From: Tardibacter sp963781025
Lineage (GTDB): Bacteria > Pseudomonadota > Alphaproteobacteria > Sphingomonadales > Sphingomonadaceae
Direction: 5' to 3'
Length of the DNA: 64,000 nt
Assembly (NCBI GenBank): GCA_963781025.1
Contig: CAWADU010000003.1
Coordinates: 992,001 to 1,056,000, forward strand
The notes under the pieces were generated by a model that was given only the letters and a program-made list of their open reading frames with translations, searched no databases and had not been told where the DNA came from. The position numbers and the translations under genes were made by a program. Shown here piece after piece: positions 50,070 through 58,422 of this stretch; positions within the stretch are counted from its first letter, which is position 1, and every line of letters begins with the position of its first letter.

Positions 50070-51124
50070 GACACCGTCTCGTTCATTTCGGCAAACCATG
50101 CGAAGTCGATGGGAGGCGCCAGGCCCATCGCAGCCGCGAGGCCGCGTTTGCCAAGATAGACGACTTCGGTGCCGGTCCATGCCTGGCGGATCGTGGCACC
50201 CTTGCTTTGATGGGTGACCACCGCGGCCTTGTGCCCGAACAGGATCGTGCTCAAGGCCCGGACCTCATGATAATAACGGACGGAGTCCACCGTCACGTCG
50301 ATGCCGCTCACCTCGCGGTAAAAAGCGACTGCCTGTTCCAGGCCCCAAAGCTTCTCGCCGTCGCGCTCGATTTCGGGGATGAAATTCTGCAGCCAGGCAA
50401 AATCGGCCGCGGGGTCGCCGATCGACGCCTCCTCCCAATCGCTCAGCGCGACGATGACGCCATCGCGGAAGACCTCTTCACCGAGGCCGTTGGTGCCCTT
50501 GCAAAGGCTGATCCGCCCCGCAACCGGAGCGCGCGCCTTCAGCCAGCCGACCGCTTCAACAATCAGCGGAATGGGCTCCTGCTGGAATTCGTTCAGTTGC
50601 GCCATCATCATGTCGATGAAATGGGCGGCACACTCCGCCTCATTTTTCGGCGCGGACAAATGCTCGTCGAAGCCAAGGGCGCGCCAGTCGATCTGGTGCA
50701 CCATCGCAAGCTTTCGCAGATGCTCCTTGGAAATTGCGATCCGTAGCGCATCATATTGCGGATCCGGATCGGAGAAATGGGGAATTTCCCAGCTGCCCTC
50801 AATCTGCTCGCGCACGTAGAAGGGCCTGGTCGCCCATTTGGGATCATCCTCCCAAAACAATGTCTTGGCCACCGGCACGTCACTGCGGCCAAGCCGATCG
50901 TATATGAAATATTCCCGTTCGAGCGAGGTGGGGATCGTGCTTCCGCCCGGCGGATCGCTGCGGAACACGACTGAACGGAGCGGTGCGCCCGGTTGCGGAC
51001 GCAAATCGACGAACCAGGTCGCGCGCGATGAACCACGCGTCTGCCGCGTCTCCTTCTCAAAGGTCGCCTCGGCCCCGAAGCGATGGCGGATATAGTCTTC
51101 CAGCGGCCGTTTCAGCAGGTCCAA
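50066..51124 (-). CDS. APH-fold protein lacking the catalytic HGDxxxxN motif (putative pseudokinase)
   Basis: A 352-residue APH-like protein. The fold is clear from ATWFVDLRPQPGAPLRSVVF, TSLEREYFIYDRLGRSDVPV, and the Mg-binding segment IVALSDWEEASIGDPAADFA. At the catalytic loop, where kinases read HGDxxxxN, this protein reads LCKGTNGLGEEVF: the His, Asp and Asn are replaced by Lys, Thr and Glu. It may be inactive, or use a changed mechanism. The start is TTG 51124, placed 4 bases after the preceding gene's stop with GGAG in that gene's last codons. It overlaps the helical partner gene at its end (ATGA). Confidence 0.8.
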   Translation of the reverse strand: MDLLKRPLEDYIRHRFGAEATFEKETRQTRGSSRATWFVDLRPQPGAPLRSVVFRSDPPGGSTIPTSLEREYFIYDRLGRSDVPVAKTLFWEDDPKWATRPFYVREQIEGSWEIPHFSDPDPQYDALRIAISKEHLRKLAMVHQIDWRALGFDEHLSAPKNEAECAAHFIDMMMAQLNEFQQEPIPLIVEAVGWLKARAPVAGRISLCKGTNGLGEEVFRDGVIVALSDWEEASIGDPAADFAWLQNFIPEIERDGEKLWGLEQAVAFYREVSGIDVTVDSVRYYHEVRALSTILFGHKAAVVTHQSKGATIRQAWTGTEVVYLGKRGLAAAMGLAPPIDFAWFAEMNETVS

Positions 51125-51128
51125 GGCC

Positions 51129-52340
51129 TTACTCCAGCCCGAGCGGCCGATATGGGCCGTTGATGAAGAACTCGATCTGGCCCGCTCCGCCGTGGCGCGA
51201 GCCGTCGGGCGCGATCGTGGTGATCTCGCCGAGATATTCGATGCCGTGGGTCGGCTTGGAATAATCGAGCCCCAGGCCGAAGTCATCGCCTGCGCCGGCG
51301 CCGCTCACGCTATAGGGCGCGTAGGTCACCGGCTGGACGGAGAAGTCGAATTCGTCCCACTCAAGCGCGAGTTCCTCGGAACCATGATAGGTGTGGAAGG
51401 TGCCGCCATCCTTCCAGCTTCCAGGCGTATAGCCCATTGTCATCGGCACCCAGGGCGGCGAGGCGACACGGAGTTCCTGCCGCCATTCACGTCCCTGGCT
51501 GTCGGTCAGGAAGACGCGCGCCGCCTTCAGGATGCGTGTGCCCGGCTGAAGCTCGATCTCATGGCGCCCAGCGGCAAGCTCCACCGTTTCCTCGCCCCAC
51601 CCGCGGAACAGGCGACCGCCGAAGGGCGTGCCGAATACATCGTTCATCTTGGTCTGCACGCCGTCGGCGGTTTCATGGAGATGGTAGAAGCCGCTATAGT
51701 CGCCGGTACGGAACACCGTCCAGAAACGCAGCGCGCGCCGCGGACCAGCGGCGGCGGGCGGCGGCAGGATGTGCGCAGGCGGCGAAAGGGGCGCCCGCCC
51801 CGCATAAAGGCCCCAGCTATGATCGCGCGACGCCGACCAGCTCTCTGGCTCGACGTTAAAGACCTTGTCGCGCAAGCGCAGCGTGCCGGTGGCGCGCCCC
51901 GGTTGCGAATAGCGCGTCTGATCGGTGGTATTGCGGCCGCGATTGGTGGAAACATGATGTTCTTCAAGGAACGCGGGCGACGCGCCTTCCCAGAGCAAAT
52001 CGAAGGACATGCCGCTGTCATTTTCGTCCAGCTTCACCCGCAACTTGCGCAGCGGTTCAACGAACTCGATCGTATATGGGCCAACCCGCATCGCGAAATC
52101 ACGCCGCCAGCAGCGGTTGAAACGCACGGTGGTCTGATGTCCGGCGATGTTGAGCAGCGCATAGCCGCCGATCATGTCGGTGTTGGGGTTGACCCGAAGC
52201 CCCGTCGCGAGGAACACCTGATCGGCAGGGCTGAAAAAGCCGATATAATGCCCGTCGTCCCAACTGTAATCGGTCGAGGGGATATGGCTGAACGGCTGTG
52301 GCGCCTGGTGAACGGGAAACTCGTCATAAGGCGTTAGCAT
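51129..52340 (-). CDS. AttH/CrtC-like (lipocalin-type) protein of unknown function, paralogue 1
   Basis: A 403-residue, beta-rich protein with no signal peptide. The sequence suggests the tandem lipocalin-like fold of hydroxyneurosporene-synthase/AttH-type proteins: YSWDDGHYIGFFSPADQVFL, IEFVEPLRKLRVKLDENDSG, and the most conserved stretch VEPESWSASRDHSWGLYAGR. A second protein with the related block YAIDGYGMRDRSWGQL is at 56.6-57.7 kb. Members may hydrate or isomerise lipophilic compounds. Start ATG 52340 after GGGGAAG. It is followed by the pseudokinase gene after 4 bases and, upstream, by the Rieske gene at 52.4 kb, so the four genes 53804-49557 form one unit. Confidence 0.75.
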   Translation of the reverse strand: MLTPYDEFPVHQAPQPFSHIPSTDYSWDDGHYIGFFSPADQVFLATGLRVNPNTDMIGGYALLNIAGHQTTVRFNRCWRRDFAMRVGPYTIEFVEPLRKLRVKLDENDSGMSFDLLWEGASPAFLEEHHVSTNRGRNTTDQTRYSQPGRATGTLRLRDKVFNVEPESWSASRDHSWGLYAGRAPLSPPAHILPPPAAAGPRRALRFWTVFRTGDYSGFYHLHETADGVQTKMNDVFGTPFGGRLFRGWGEETVELAAGRHEIELQPGTRILKAARVFLTDSQGREWRQELRVASPPWVPMTMGYTPGSWKDGGTFHTYHGSEELALEWDEFDFSVQPVTYAPYSVSGAGAGDDFGLGLDYSKPTHGIEYLGEITTIAPDGSRHGGAGQIEFFINGPYRPLGLE

Positions 52341-52406
52341 CGCTTCTTCCCCATCTGATTTTGGTCCGGACAGTCCTTTTGTCGCCTTCGCGCTATTGAC
52401 CGGGCG

Positions 52407-53804
52407 CTATTTGAGGCCCTTGAAGTAGAGATCGGTTTCCAGATGAAAGACCTGCACGCGGATCTCGCGCTCCGCATAGCGCATGCCGCCGGGGAAGCCC
52501 TTTGAGTGCAAACCGCGCTGGGTGGCGACCATGTTCGATATGTCCTGTTCCAGCACCTCTCCCATGTTGGGCCTTTCCATCGTCGTCCACTCACGCGCAG
52601 GTCGGGTATCGCCTGACAGATCCGCATCGTCCGGCACGCCCATGTAGAAGGGCGCCTTCACCCCCGGCTTGAGCTTCGGCATGATGACGTGAACATGATA
52701 GTGGAACTTCTCGGGATCGCTGGGATGCGGCAGGAACCGCATGATCAACACCCCTTCCGGGTGGGTGTTGAAGGTCATGTTCGGGTAGATGAAATAGTTC
52801 CAGTCATCGATGATCTGGGAATTGGTGAAGCCTGAATAGTCGAGGCCGAAGCGGTTGTCCGGCGCACGTTTGGCGTCAGAGATCGCTTGCCGCACGTCCT
52901 TGACCGCACCGGTATAGCTTGCCGGATCGATGCCTGCTTCCATCAGCTGGAAGCGGATGCCGTCGTTCATCTTGTCCTGCCGTTCGGTACGCGGGCTCGG
53001 AATCGCGAGCGGCGTGGCCAGTCGCGCGTGGCCGTTCCGGTATATGTCATACTGCTCGTAGACATCGTCCAGCATCGGCAACGCCTGGGGATGCGTCACG
53101 TGCAGATGGTACAACTCTATGAATGCCTCCAGACCCGTCTTCCAGTTGCAATCGATTTCGAGCACCGTCTCCTTGACGACGTGCATGTCTTCCATCTTGT
53201 AGGCCGACATGAGCCCCGGAACCTGATCGAGGAATTCCATCAGCGGCGGAGCCGACGGGTCCATGTTGACGAAGACGAAACCCGCCCAAACCTCGCAGCG
53301 CGCCTGCTTGAGGTTGAGGTCGCCGCAAAGCGCGCGCTCGGTGAACAGTTCACGGTCGGTAACGCGCTTGTTCTTGCCGGCAAGATCATAGGCCCAGCTA
53401 TGAAATGGGCAGACGAACTGGACGCGATTGCCGACCTGCTCCTCCACCAGCTGGCGGCCGCGATGTTGGCAGACATTATAAAGGGCGCGAATCTGGTTGT
53501 CGTTGCCGCGCATGATGATCAGGAACTCGCGACCCAGATCATAACGAAAGAAGTTGCCGGGGATTGGGATGTCCGACGCCCGGCCGGCGCAGGTCCACGT
53601 GCGGGTCCACATAAGGTCCCACTCGCGCTGCATGTGCTCGGGCGAATGGTAACGCTCGGGATCGACCCGGGCATAGTCGCCCAGGTTGGGATAGAGCGCC
53701 GTTGGTGGAGGCGCCTTGCGATCAGCCGAATCCGGCCCACCTCCGAACGGAAAAGCAAAGGTGTGAGGATCGAACTCGGGATCGATCGCAAACTTCTCGG
53801 CCAT
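52407..53804 (-). CDS. Rieske non-heme iron oxygenase, alpha subunit
   Basis: A 465-residue oxygenase. Rieske ligands: NVCQHRGRQLVEEQ (about residue 111) and CPFHSWAYDLAG (about 131). Iron-site motif: NWKTGLEAFIELYHLHVTHP. C-terminal domain motifs include YSGFTNSQIIDDWNYFIYPN. It is a distinct branch from the Rieske protein at 18.7-20.1 kb. It hydroxylates or demethylates a substrate with electrons from an unlinked ferredoxin/reductase. Start ATG 53804 follows GGAGAGG; the in-frame extension MLASYRKGN upstream is produced by the operator sequence itself and is not used. First gene of the unit Rieske - AttH-like - pseudokinase - helical partner. Confidence 0.93.
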   Translation of the reverse strand: MAEKFAIDPEFDPHTFAFPFGGGPDSADRKAPPPTALYPNLGDYARVDPERYHSPEHMQREWDLMWTRTWTCAGRASDIPIPGNFFRYDLGREFLIIMRGNDNQIRALYNVCQHRGRQLVEEQVGNRVQFVCPFHSWAYDLAGKNKRVTDRELFTERALCGDLNLKQARCEVWAGFVFVNMDPSAPPLMEFLDQVPGLMSAYKMEDMHVVKETVLEIDCNWKTGLEAFIELYHLHVTHPQALPMLDDVYEQYDIYRNGHARLATPLAIPSPRTERQDKMNDGIRFQLMEAGIDPASYTGAVKDVRQAISDAKRAPDNRFGLDYSGFTNSQIIDDWNYFIYPNMTFNTHPEGVLIMRFLPHPSDPEKFHYHVHVIMPKLKPGVKAPFYMGVPDDADLSGDTRPAREWTTMERPNMGEVLEQDISNMVATQRGLHSKGFPGGMRYAEREIRVQVFHLETDLYFKGLK

Positions 53805-53847
53805 CGTAACCTCTCCGCGAAAAGATGGGGTGTTCCCCTTTCGATAA

Positions 53848-53882
53848 GATGCTAGCATACCAACTGCTGGCAGCGCGTCAAC
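53848..53882 (-). promoter_or_regulatory. Promoter with embedded operator for the Rieske unit
   Basis: Reading toward the Rieske gene: -35 TTGACG (53882-53877), 16-base spacer, -10 TATGCT (53860-53855). The -10 lies inside GTATGCTAGCATCT (53861-53848), 12 of 14 to the palindrome. The clearest example of the shared architecture. Confidence 0.8.
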
Positions 53883-54000
53883 GCAGCATACATACTGTCA
53901 TGCATGTTTTGCGCCGCGCTGGGCCGGGACGATACGGATGTCCCGCGCCGGCTAGTAAGACGCCAGCATATCATGCGTTACACCTATAAGGAGCGGATAA

Positions 54001-55287
54001 TTGTCCAATCCATCGAAGGAGAGCCTGGAGAAGGAGCTGAGCAGCTCCCTTTTCCGTCCGGATACGCTGAGCTGCCCCCACGCGATATGGGCGAGAATGC
54101 GCGCCGAGTGCCCGGTTCCCAAGGTAAGCCTCCCCCACATGGGCCGGGATGCCTATCTGGTGACGCGCAAGGATGATCTTGAATATGTGTCCCGCCATCC
54201 GGAACTGTTCACAAGCGAGGTCGATGAAACCGTGTGGCGCTGGGGCAATGACCTCGGGCCGGAATTCGCGCCGATCTTTGCCGATGGCGGCTATCGCACG
54301 GTGCATACGATCGTCACCTCAGACCCCCCTGCCGCCCATAGATACCGCAAGATCGTGCTGGAGGCGCTGTCGCCAAAGCGGGTGAACGACCGCAAGCCTC
54401 AATTGCAGAAGATCATCGACAAGCTGATCGCAAAGATGCCGCCGGATGGCGAGGCGTTCGACTTTCGAACAGCCTTCTCGGTGCCATTGCCGCTGCTTGC
54501 GATATTACAGGTGTTTGGACTGCCGGAGGAAGATGCGGACTTCGTTTACTGGTTCACATGCGAATCACTCAGCCTGTTCGATCCCAACACCCCCGTCGAA
54601 ACCGCGCTGGAAAATGCGCGATCGCTCGTCCAGGCCCAGAAATATCTGGCGCCGAGGATCGAGGATTATCGCAGGCAGCCGGCCGACAACTTCCTGAGCT
54701 TCATTGCCAATGCCACGGATGAACAGGGCAAGTCGCTCAGCATGGAAGAATGCCTCTCGATAGCCTTTGTGACCCTGATCGGCGGCAACGAGACAAGCCG
54801 CAACGCACTGACCACCGCCGCGTTCATGCTCGCGACCGACCGCACGCTCTGGGAGACCCTGCGCGACGATCCGTCCAAGATTGAGAACTTCGCCGAAGAG
54901 GCGGTGCGCGTCGGTTCGCCCGCGACTGTCACGGCCCGTCAGGTTGCGCAGGATAATGTTGAGCTGGCGGGGGTCCATCTGCCGAAGGGTGCTTCGATCT
55001 ATATGCTATGGGGTTCGGGAAGCCATGACGAACGCTTCTTCGAGGCTCCCGAGCAGGTCCGGCTCGATCGCAAGGGCGGACGCAACCACACCTCCTTCGG
55101 CCATGGCGTCCATCACTGCGCGGGAATCCATCTCGCCCGATCCGAATTGATCCAGTCGATCGCGACCTGGCTGGAACAATTCGAGGCCATCGAACTCGCG
55201 GTTCCCGCCGGGGAGATCGTGTACGAGCCCGCCTGGGCCATTCGCGCGATAGGACATCTGCCCATGCGCGTCACCCGTCGTAAATGA
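54001..55287 (+). CDS. Cytochrome P450
   Basis: A 428-residue soluble bacterial P450. I-helix oxygen-binding AFVTLIGGNETSRNALTTAA, K-helix EEAVR (ExxR), and the heme loop SFGHGVHHCAGIHLARSE with Cys at about residue 373. The N-terminus lacks a membrane anchor, so electrons come from a ferredoxin; none is encoded nearby. It hydroxylates or epoxidises a hydrophobic substrate. The start is TTG 54001, 8 bases after AAGGAG; no ATG lies near. It is divergent from the Rieske gene with a 196-base region between them. The segment GGCTAGTAAGACGCCAGCAT in that region (53950-53969) is the nearest thing to an operator for this gene but is a poor match. Confidence 0.94.
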   Translation: MSNPSKESLEKELSSSLFRPDTLSCPHAIWARMRAECPVPKVSLPHMGRDAYLVTRKDDLEYVSRHPELFTSEVDETVWRWGNDLGPEFAPIFADGGYRTVHTIVTSDPPAAHRYRKIVLEALSPKRVNDRKPQLQKIIDKLIAKMPPDGEAFDFRTAFSVPLPLLAILQVFGLPEEDADFVYWFTCESLSLFDPNTPVETALENARSLVQAQKYLAPRIEDYRRQPADNFLSFIANATDEQGKSLSMEECLSIAFVTLIGGNETSRNALTTAAFMLATDRTLWETLRDDPSKIENFAEEAVRVGSPATVTARQVAQDNVELAGVHLPKGASIYMLWGSGSHDERFFEAPEQVRLDRKGGRNHTSFGHGVHHCAGIHLARSELIQSIATWLEQFEAIELAVPAGEIVYEPAWAIRAIGHLPMRVTRRK

Positions 55288-55299
55288 CCTGCCGCGGCG

Positions 55300-55335
55300 T
55301 TGCATAGGCCGCATGTGCATAGTACGCTTTTATAG
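55300..55335 (+). promoter_or_regulatory. Promoter for the NTF2-like unit with operator half
   Basis: -35 TTGCAT (55300-55305), 17-base spacer, -10 TACGCT (55323-55328) within GTACGCTTTTATAG (9 of 14). The left half of the palindrome is kept, the right half is degenerate. 54 bases before the next ATG. Confidence 0.55.
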
Positions 55336-55389
55336 TATCGGCCGCCGCGAGGACACGGACGACGACGGCAATGCGGAGAGGATGCATCA

Positions 55390-56010
55390 ATGCCCGCCAC
55401 GTTCGATGAAAAACTGCAACTGATGATCGATCGTCAGGAGATTGAGCAGGTGCTCAAACTCTACTGCCGCGCCATAGACCGCCTCGACGTCGCGCTGCTG
55501 AAATCGATCTACTGGCCGGAGGCGACCGACGATCACGGTTCCTTTTCCGGAAACGCGCATGAATTCGCCGACTATGTCACCGCGAGCATGAAGGAGATCG
55601 TCGTCGATGGCATGCACGCGGTGATGCAGTCGGTAATCGATGTCGACGGCAATTTCGCAACCGCTAAATCCTATTATTTCGCCTATCAGCAGACCGTCGG
55701 CGGAAAAGATGCGGTTACCGCCTTTTATGGCGAACGCTACGCGGCCGAGCAGGAGCAGGCGGGCAAGATCGGCAAGGGCCAGGATTTCTTTTGCGGCGGC
55801 CGATACGTCGATCTTTTCGAAAAGCGGAACGGCGAATGGAAGATCCTCCGTCGGCAGATCACCAATGAATGGAACACGGTCTCCCCCTCCCCGCGGATCA
55901 CGGATCAGGGTCTTATCGCCCAATTCAACCTTCCCGGCCGCCGCGACCGGCAGGACCCCGTCTATCTGAACCGAATGCCGAACCAGCCCGCAAATACGCA
56001 AGCCCGCTGA
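55390..56010 (+). CDS. SnoaL/NTF2-like protein
   Basis: A 206-residue protein of the NTF2 cone fold (SnoaL-like): LMIDRQEIEQVLKLYCRAID, then RLDVALLKSIYWPEATDDHG, HAVMQSVIDVDGNFATAKSY, RYVDLFEKRNGEWKILRRQI. The Tyr/Asp/Glu pattern is like that of ketosteroid isomerases and of the SnoaL-type cyclases, but catalytic residues cannot be fixed. A C-terminal tail of about 40 residues extends beyond the fold. GGAGAGG precedes the ATG. It starts a transcript with a second NTF2-like gene and an AttH-like gene; function may be isomerisation or hydration of a ring intermediate. Confidence 0.85.
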   Translation: MPATFDEKLQLMIDRQEIEQVLKLYCRAIDRLDVALLKSIYWPEATDDHGSFSGNAHEFADYVTASMKEIVVDGMHAVMQSVIDVDGNFATAKSYYFAYQQTVGGKDAVTAFYGERYAAEQEQAGKIGKGQDFFCGGRYVDLFEKRNGEWKILRRQITNEWNTVSPSPRITDQGLIAQFNLPGRRDRQDPVYLNRMPNQPANTQAR

Positions 56011-56035
56011 AATGCATTCAACAAGGAGGCTGCGA

Positions 56036-56581
56036 ATGACGGGCCGTGACGCAGAACAGCCGGATCTATCGAGGATCGCCGATGAAGCGGCAATTGCGCG
56101 CATCGCCAGCGAAATAGACCGCGCGGTGGACGACAAGGACTGGCCGCTCATGCGTCGTCATTTCGCGGAAGAGGTCGCGGTCGATGTGGGCGCCGTTACT
56201 GGCGGGACTGTCATCGAAATGTCCGGCGATGCGTTCGTGGCCGAGGTTGCGATGCTGAACGGCCCCGGAAAAACCTCCTTCCACAGCCACACCAATACGC
56301 TGATCGCGATCGACGGCGATACGGCCACCTTTACCTGCCACAGCTATGGCTGGGCACAGCATCCGTCCTTTGCACCACCTCTTTATGAGGTTTGGGGCAC
56401 GCTGGACTACCAGCTCAGGCGAGCCACGGGCGGCTGGCTCGTCACCGGCGTTCGGATGGTGAAAACGCGCGAAGCCGGCAATTCCGCCGTCAGCGAATAT
56501 CGCCCCGCATCCGAAGAGGAAGAGACCGTCGCCATCGAAACGCCGGTCGAGGAAGGTGACGCCAACGCCCAGCCGGTTTGA
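56036..56581 (+). CDS. NTF2/SnoaL-like protein
   Basis: A 181-residue protein, start ATG 56036 behind AAGGAGG. The fold pattern is AAIARIASEIDRAVDDKDWP, then LMRRHFAEEVAVDVGAV, SFHSHTNTLIAIDGDTATFT and YEVWGTLDYQLRRATGGWLV. It follows the first NTF2-like gene by 25 bases, so the two may form a heteromer. The C-terminal 25 residues are acidic and without clear structure. Function unknown beyond fold. Confidence 0.82.
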   Translation: MTGRDAEQPDLSRIADEAAIARIASEIDRAVDDKDWPLMRRHFAEEVAVDVGAVTGGTVIEMSGDAFVAEVAMLNGPGKTSFHSHTNTLIAIDGDTATFTCHSYGWAQHPSFAPPLYEVWGTLDYQLRRATGGWLVTGVRMVKTREAGNSAVSEYRPASEEEETVAIETPVEEGDANAQPV

Positions 56582-56637
56582 CCGGACCGGGACAGCGCCG
56601 CGCACGTTCGGGCGGCAAGCAGGATGGAGGTGACGAT

Positions 56638-57678
56638 ATGGCCGAAGATCAAGGATTGTGGACCGGCGATAGAGGCCTGGCGGATGCCGCCCAGTTCGGA
56701 TCCTATGGCGACGCTGACGAAAAACTGCATCCCGAGGCCAGTATCCCCGGCGACTCGCTGACCGAGACCTGGGCCTATATGTGGTACATCCCGGAAGAAC
56801 GGATCAGTTCGATGATCCACCTTTGGGTCCATCCCAATCTCAATGTCGTTACGCCGGGCATCGCCGTATGGCGAGGACACAAGAACTCGATGCTTTCCTG
56901 CGAACTGGTGGATGTGCCGACCTTCACATCGGCGTCGAACCTGGGCGACGGAATGGACATGACCTTTGCCAACGGCATGCGCGTTACGATCGAGGAACCG
57001 TTCAAGCGCATGCGCATCCGGTACGAGGACGCCGCGCGCGGCAATGCGCTTGACCTGACGATGACGGATTTCTCGCCGCCGGTGATGCGGGCAAGCCGCC
57101 AGCACTTCGACCAGGCAATACGCACGCGGGGCACGCTCGCGCTGCGCGGAAAGTCGTACGCGATCGACGGCTATGGCATGCGCGACCGGTCCTGGGGGCA
57201 GCTACGGACAGAGGCGAATGTCGCCGCCCCGCCATTCACGTGGATGACCTGCACCTTTCCCAAGTCCGGTTTCTCCTGGCATGTCGCCGCGCATGATGAC
57301 CCCGCGCTTAAACCCGACTGGCTCGGCATGTTCGACATTCCACGCGAAGCCCTGATTCACGATACATGGCTTTATCGCGACGGCCGGCTTTCCCGTCTGA
57401 ACCAGGTGTCATCGATCACGGCGCGCGACCCGCAAACCCTCAGGCCGCTTTCGCACTGCGTCCGCTTCGCCGACAGCGAAGGCAGGGAATATGACATTCG
57501 CGGAAAAGTGCAGGCATCGGTGCCATGGAATGCGTGGCAGAACATGACGTGTCATATCTGCATGACCGAATGGTCATGGAATGGGGAAACCGGCCATGGC
57601 GACACGCAGGAAGTCCAGTGGAACGACTATGTCCACGCCTTGCGCCATGACCAGGAGCCATCGCCAAGCCCAAGGTGA
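56638..57678 (+). CDS. AttH/CrtC-like protein of unknown function, paralogue 2
   Basis: A 346-residue beta-rich protein; start ATG 56638 after GGAGGTGA. Its middle part YAIDGYGMRDRSWGQLRTEA corresponds to ESWSASRDHSWGLYAGR of the protein at 51.1-52.3 kb, and TWAYMWYIPEERISSMIHLW plus FKRMRIRYEDAARGNALDLT match the same plan. No enzymatic motif is known. It ends the NTF2-like transcript. Presence of two paralogues suggests two related substrates or a heterodimer. Confidence 0.75.
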   Translation: MAEDQGLWTGDRGLADAAQFGSYGDADEKLHPEASIPGDSLTETWAYMWYIPEERISSMIHLWVHPNLNVVTPGIAVWRGHKNSMLSCELVDVPTFTSASNLGDGMDMTFANGMRVTIEEPFKRMRIRYEDAARGNALDLTMTDFSPPVMRASRQHFDQAIRTRGTLALRGKSYAIDGYGMRDRSWGQLRTEANVAAPPFTWMTCTFPKSGFSWHVAAHDDPALKPDWLGMFDIPREALIHDTWLYRDGRLSRLNQVSSITARDPQTLRPLSHCVRFADSEGREYDIRGKVQASVPWNAWQNMTCHICMTEWSWNGETGHGDTQEVQWNDYVHALRHDQEPSPSPR

Positions 57679-57705
57679 AGCGTGACGGCCCCGCTCAGCG
57701 GAACG

Positions 57706-58311
57706 TCAGTGATGGACCGGCGAGCCACCAGGCGATCCTGCGACTTGATCGGCAACGGCCGTCGAGCGCGGACGATTGAGCGTCAGCAGCAGGAAAGCGA
57801 GGATCACCGGCGCGAATCCGCCCACATAGCCCACCACCGGGATCAATGCCCCGCCCGATCGCGCGACCCCAATGACGACATAAGCGGCGGTCAAAGCCGC
57901 TCCGGCAAAGCACAGAACGCGAACGGCGACGGGAATCCGCGATGCACGATCGTTCGCGAAACCGGGCGCCCGCCGCCCGAGGAAGAAGCGGGACCAGTCG
58001 CCCTGCGCGTAATGCGCGGCAGTCCAGATATAGGCCGCGACCACGATATTACCCCACCACGCCGTCAGCCAGACCCAGGCCAGGGTATCGATGACCCGCC
58101 CGCCCCGTTCGCGAAAGATGATCCAGGCGATCATCAGGATCAGCCCGGCCGTGAGATCGCTGTTGATGAAGACCTGCCACGGATCGCCAGTCCCGGCGAG
58201 GAAAGTATCGAGGCCGACACCGTGGTCCATGCCGCTATTTAGCGCGACGTTGGCCGTATTCAGGGCCATCACCACGACCAGGAATAGCGCCACCATCTTG
58301 ACCAATTTCAT
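57706..58311 (-). CDS. Small integral membrane protein of unknown function
   Basis: A 201-residue protein with about five transmembrane segments: KLVKMVALFLVVVMALNTAN, LTAGLILMIAWIIFRE, TLAWVWLTAWWGNIVVAAY, VLCFAGAALTAAYVVIGVA and VGYVGGFAPVILAFLLLTL. GGAGGGGCGGCA precedes ATG 58311. No known transporter signature; loops contain SGMDHGVGLDTF and ARSGGALIP. It converges with the AttH-like paralogue 2 gene and lies downstream of the P450 at 58.4 kb. Upstream of it (58361-58380) is an AT-rich stretch including GTATGCATATC, perhaps its promoter. Confidence 0.78.
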   Translation of the reverse strand: MKLVKMVALFLVVVMALNTANVALNSGMDHGVGLDTFLAGTGDPWQVFINSDLTAGLILMIAWIIFRERGGRVIDTLAWVWLTAWWGNIVVAAYIWTAAHYAQGDWSRFFLGRRAPGFANDRASRIPVAVRVLCFAGAALTAAYVVIGVARSGGALIPVVGYVGGFAPVILAFLLLTLNRPRSTAVADQVAGSPGGSPVHH

Positions 58312-58422
58312 TGCCGCCCCTCCCCGTCAATTCGGTCCGGCTGTCGCTTAAATATCAGTTTATGATATGTATGCATATCTTTTTTTGCCCGTCCGCCCCG
58401 AGCTGGACCGCCGGTTCTGCGC

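Noticed and set aside
51192..52337. 381-codon plus-strand frame opposite the AttH-like gene
   Set aside because: No similarity to a known fold, whereas the minus strand has a paralogue in the same window and good coupling.
53806..53858. MLASY-type N-terminal extensions of the Rieske and P450 proteins (53.86 and 59.72 kb)
   Set aside because: The shared MLAS residues come from translating the operator GTATGCTAGCATC; proper starts with ribosome sites lie downstream.
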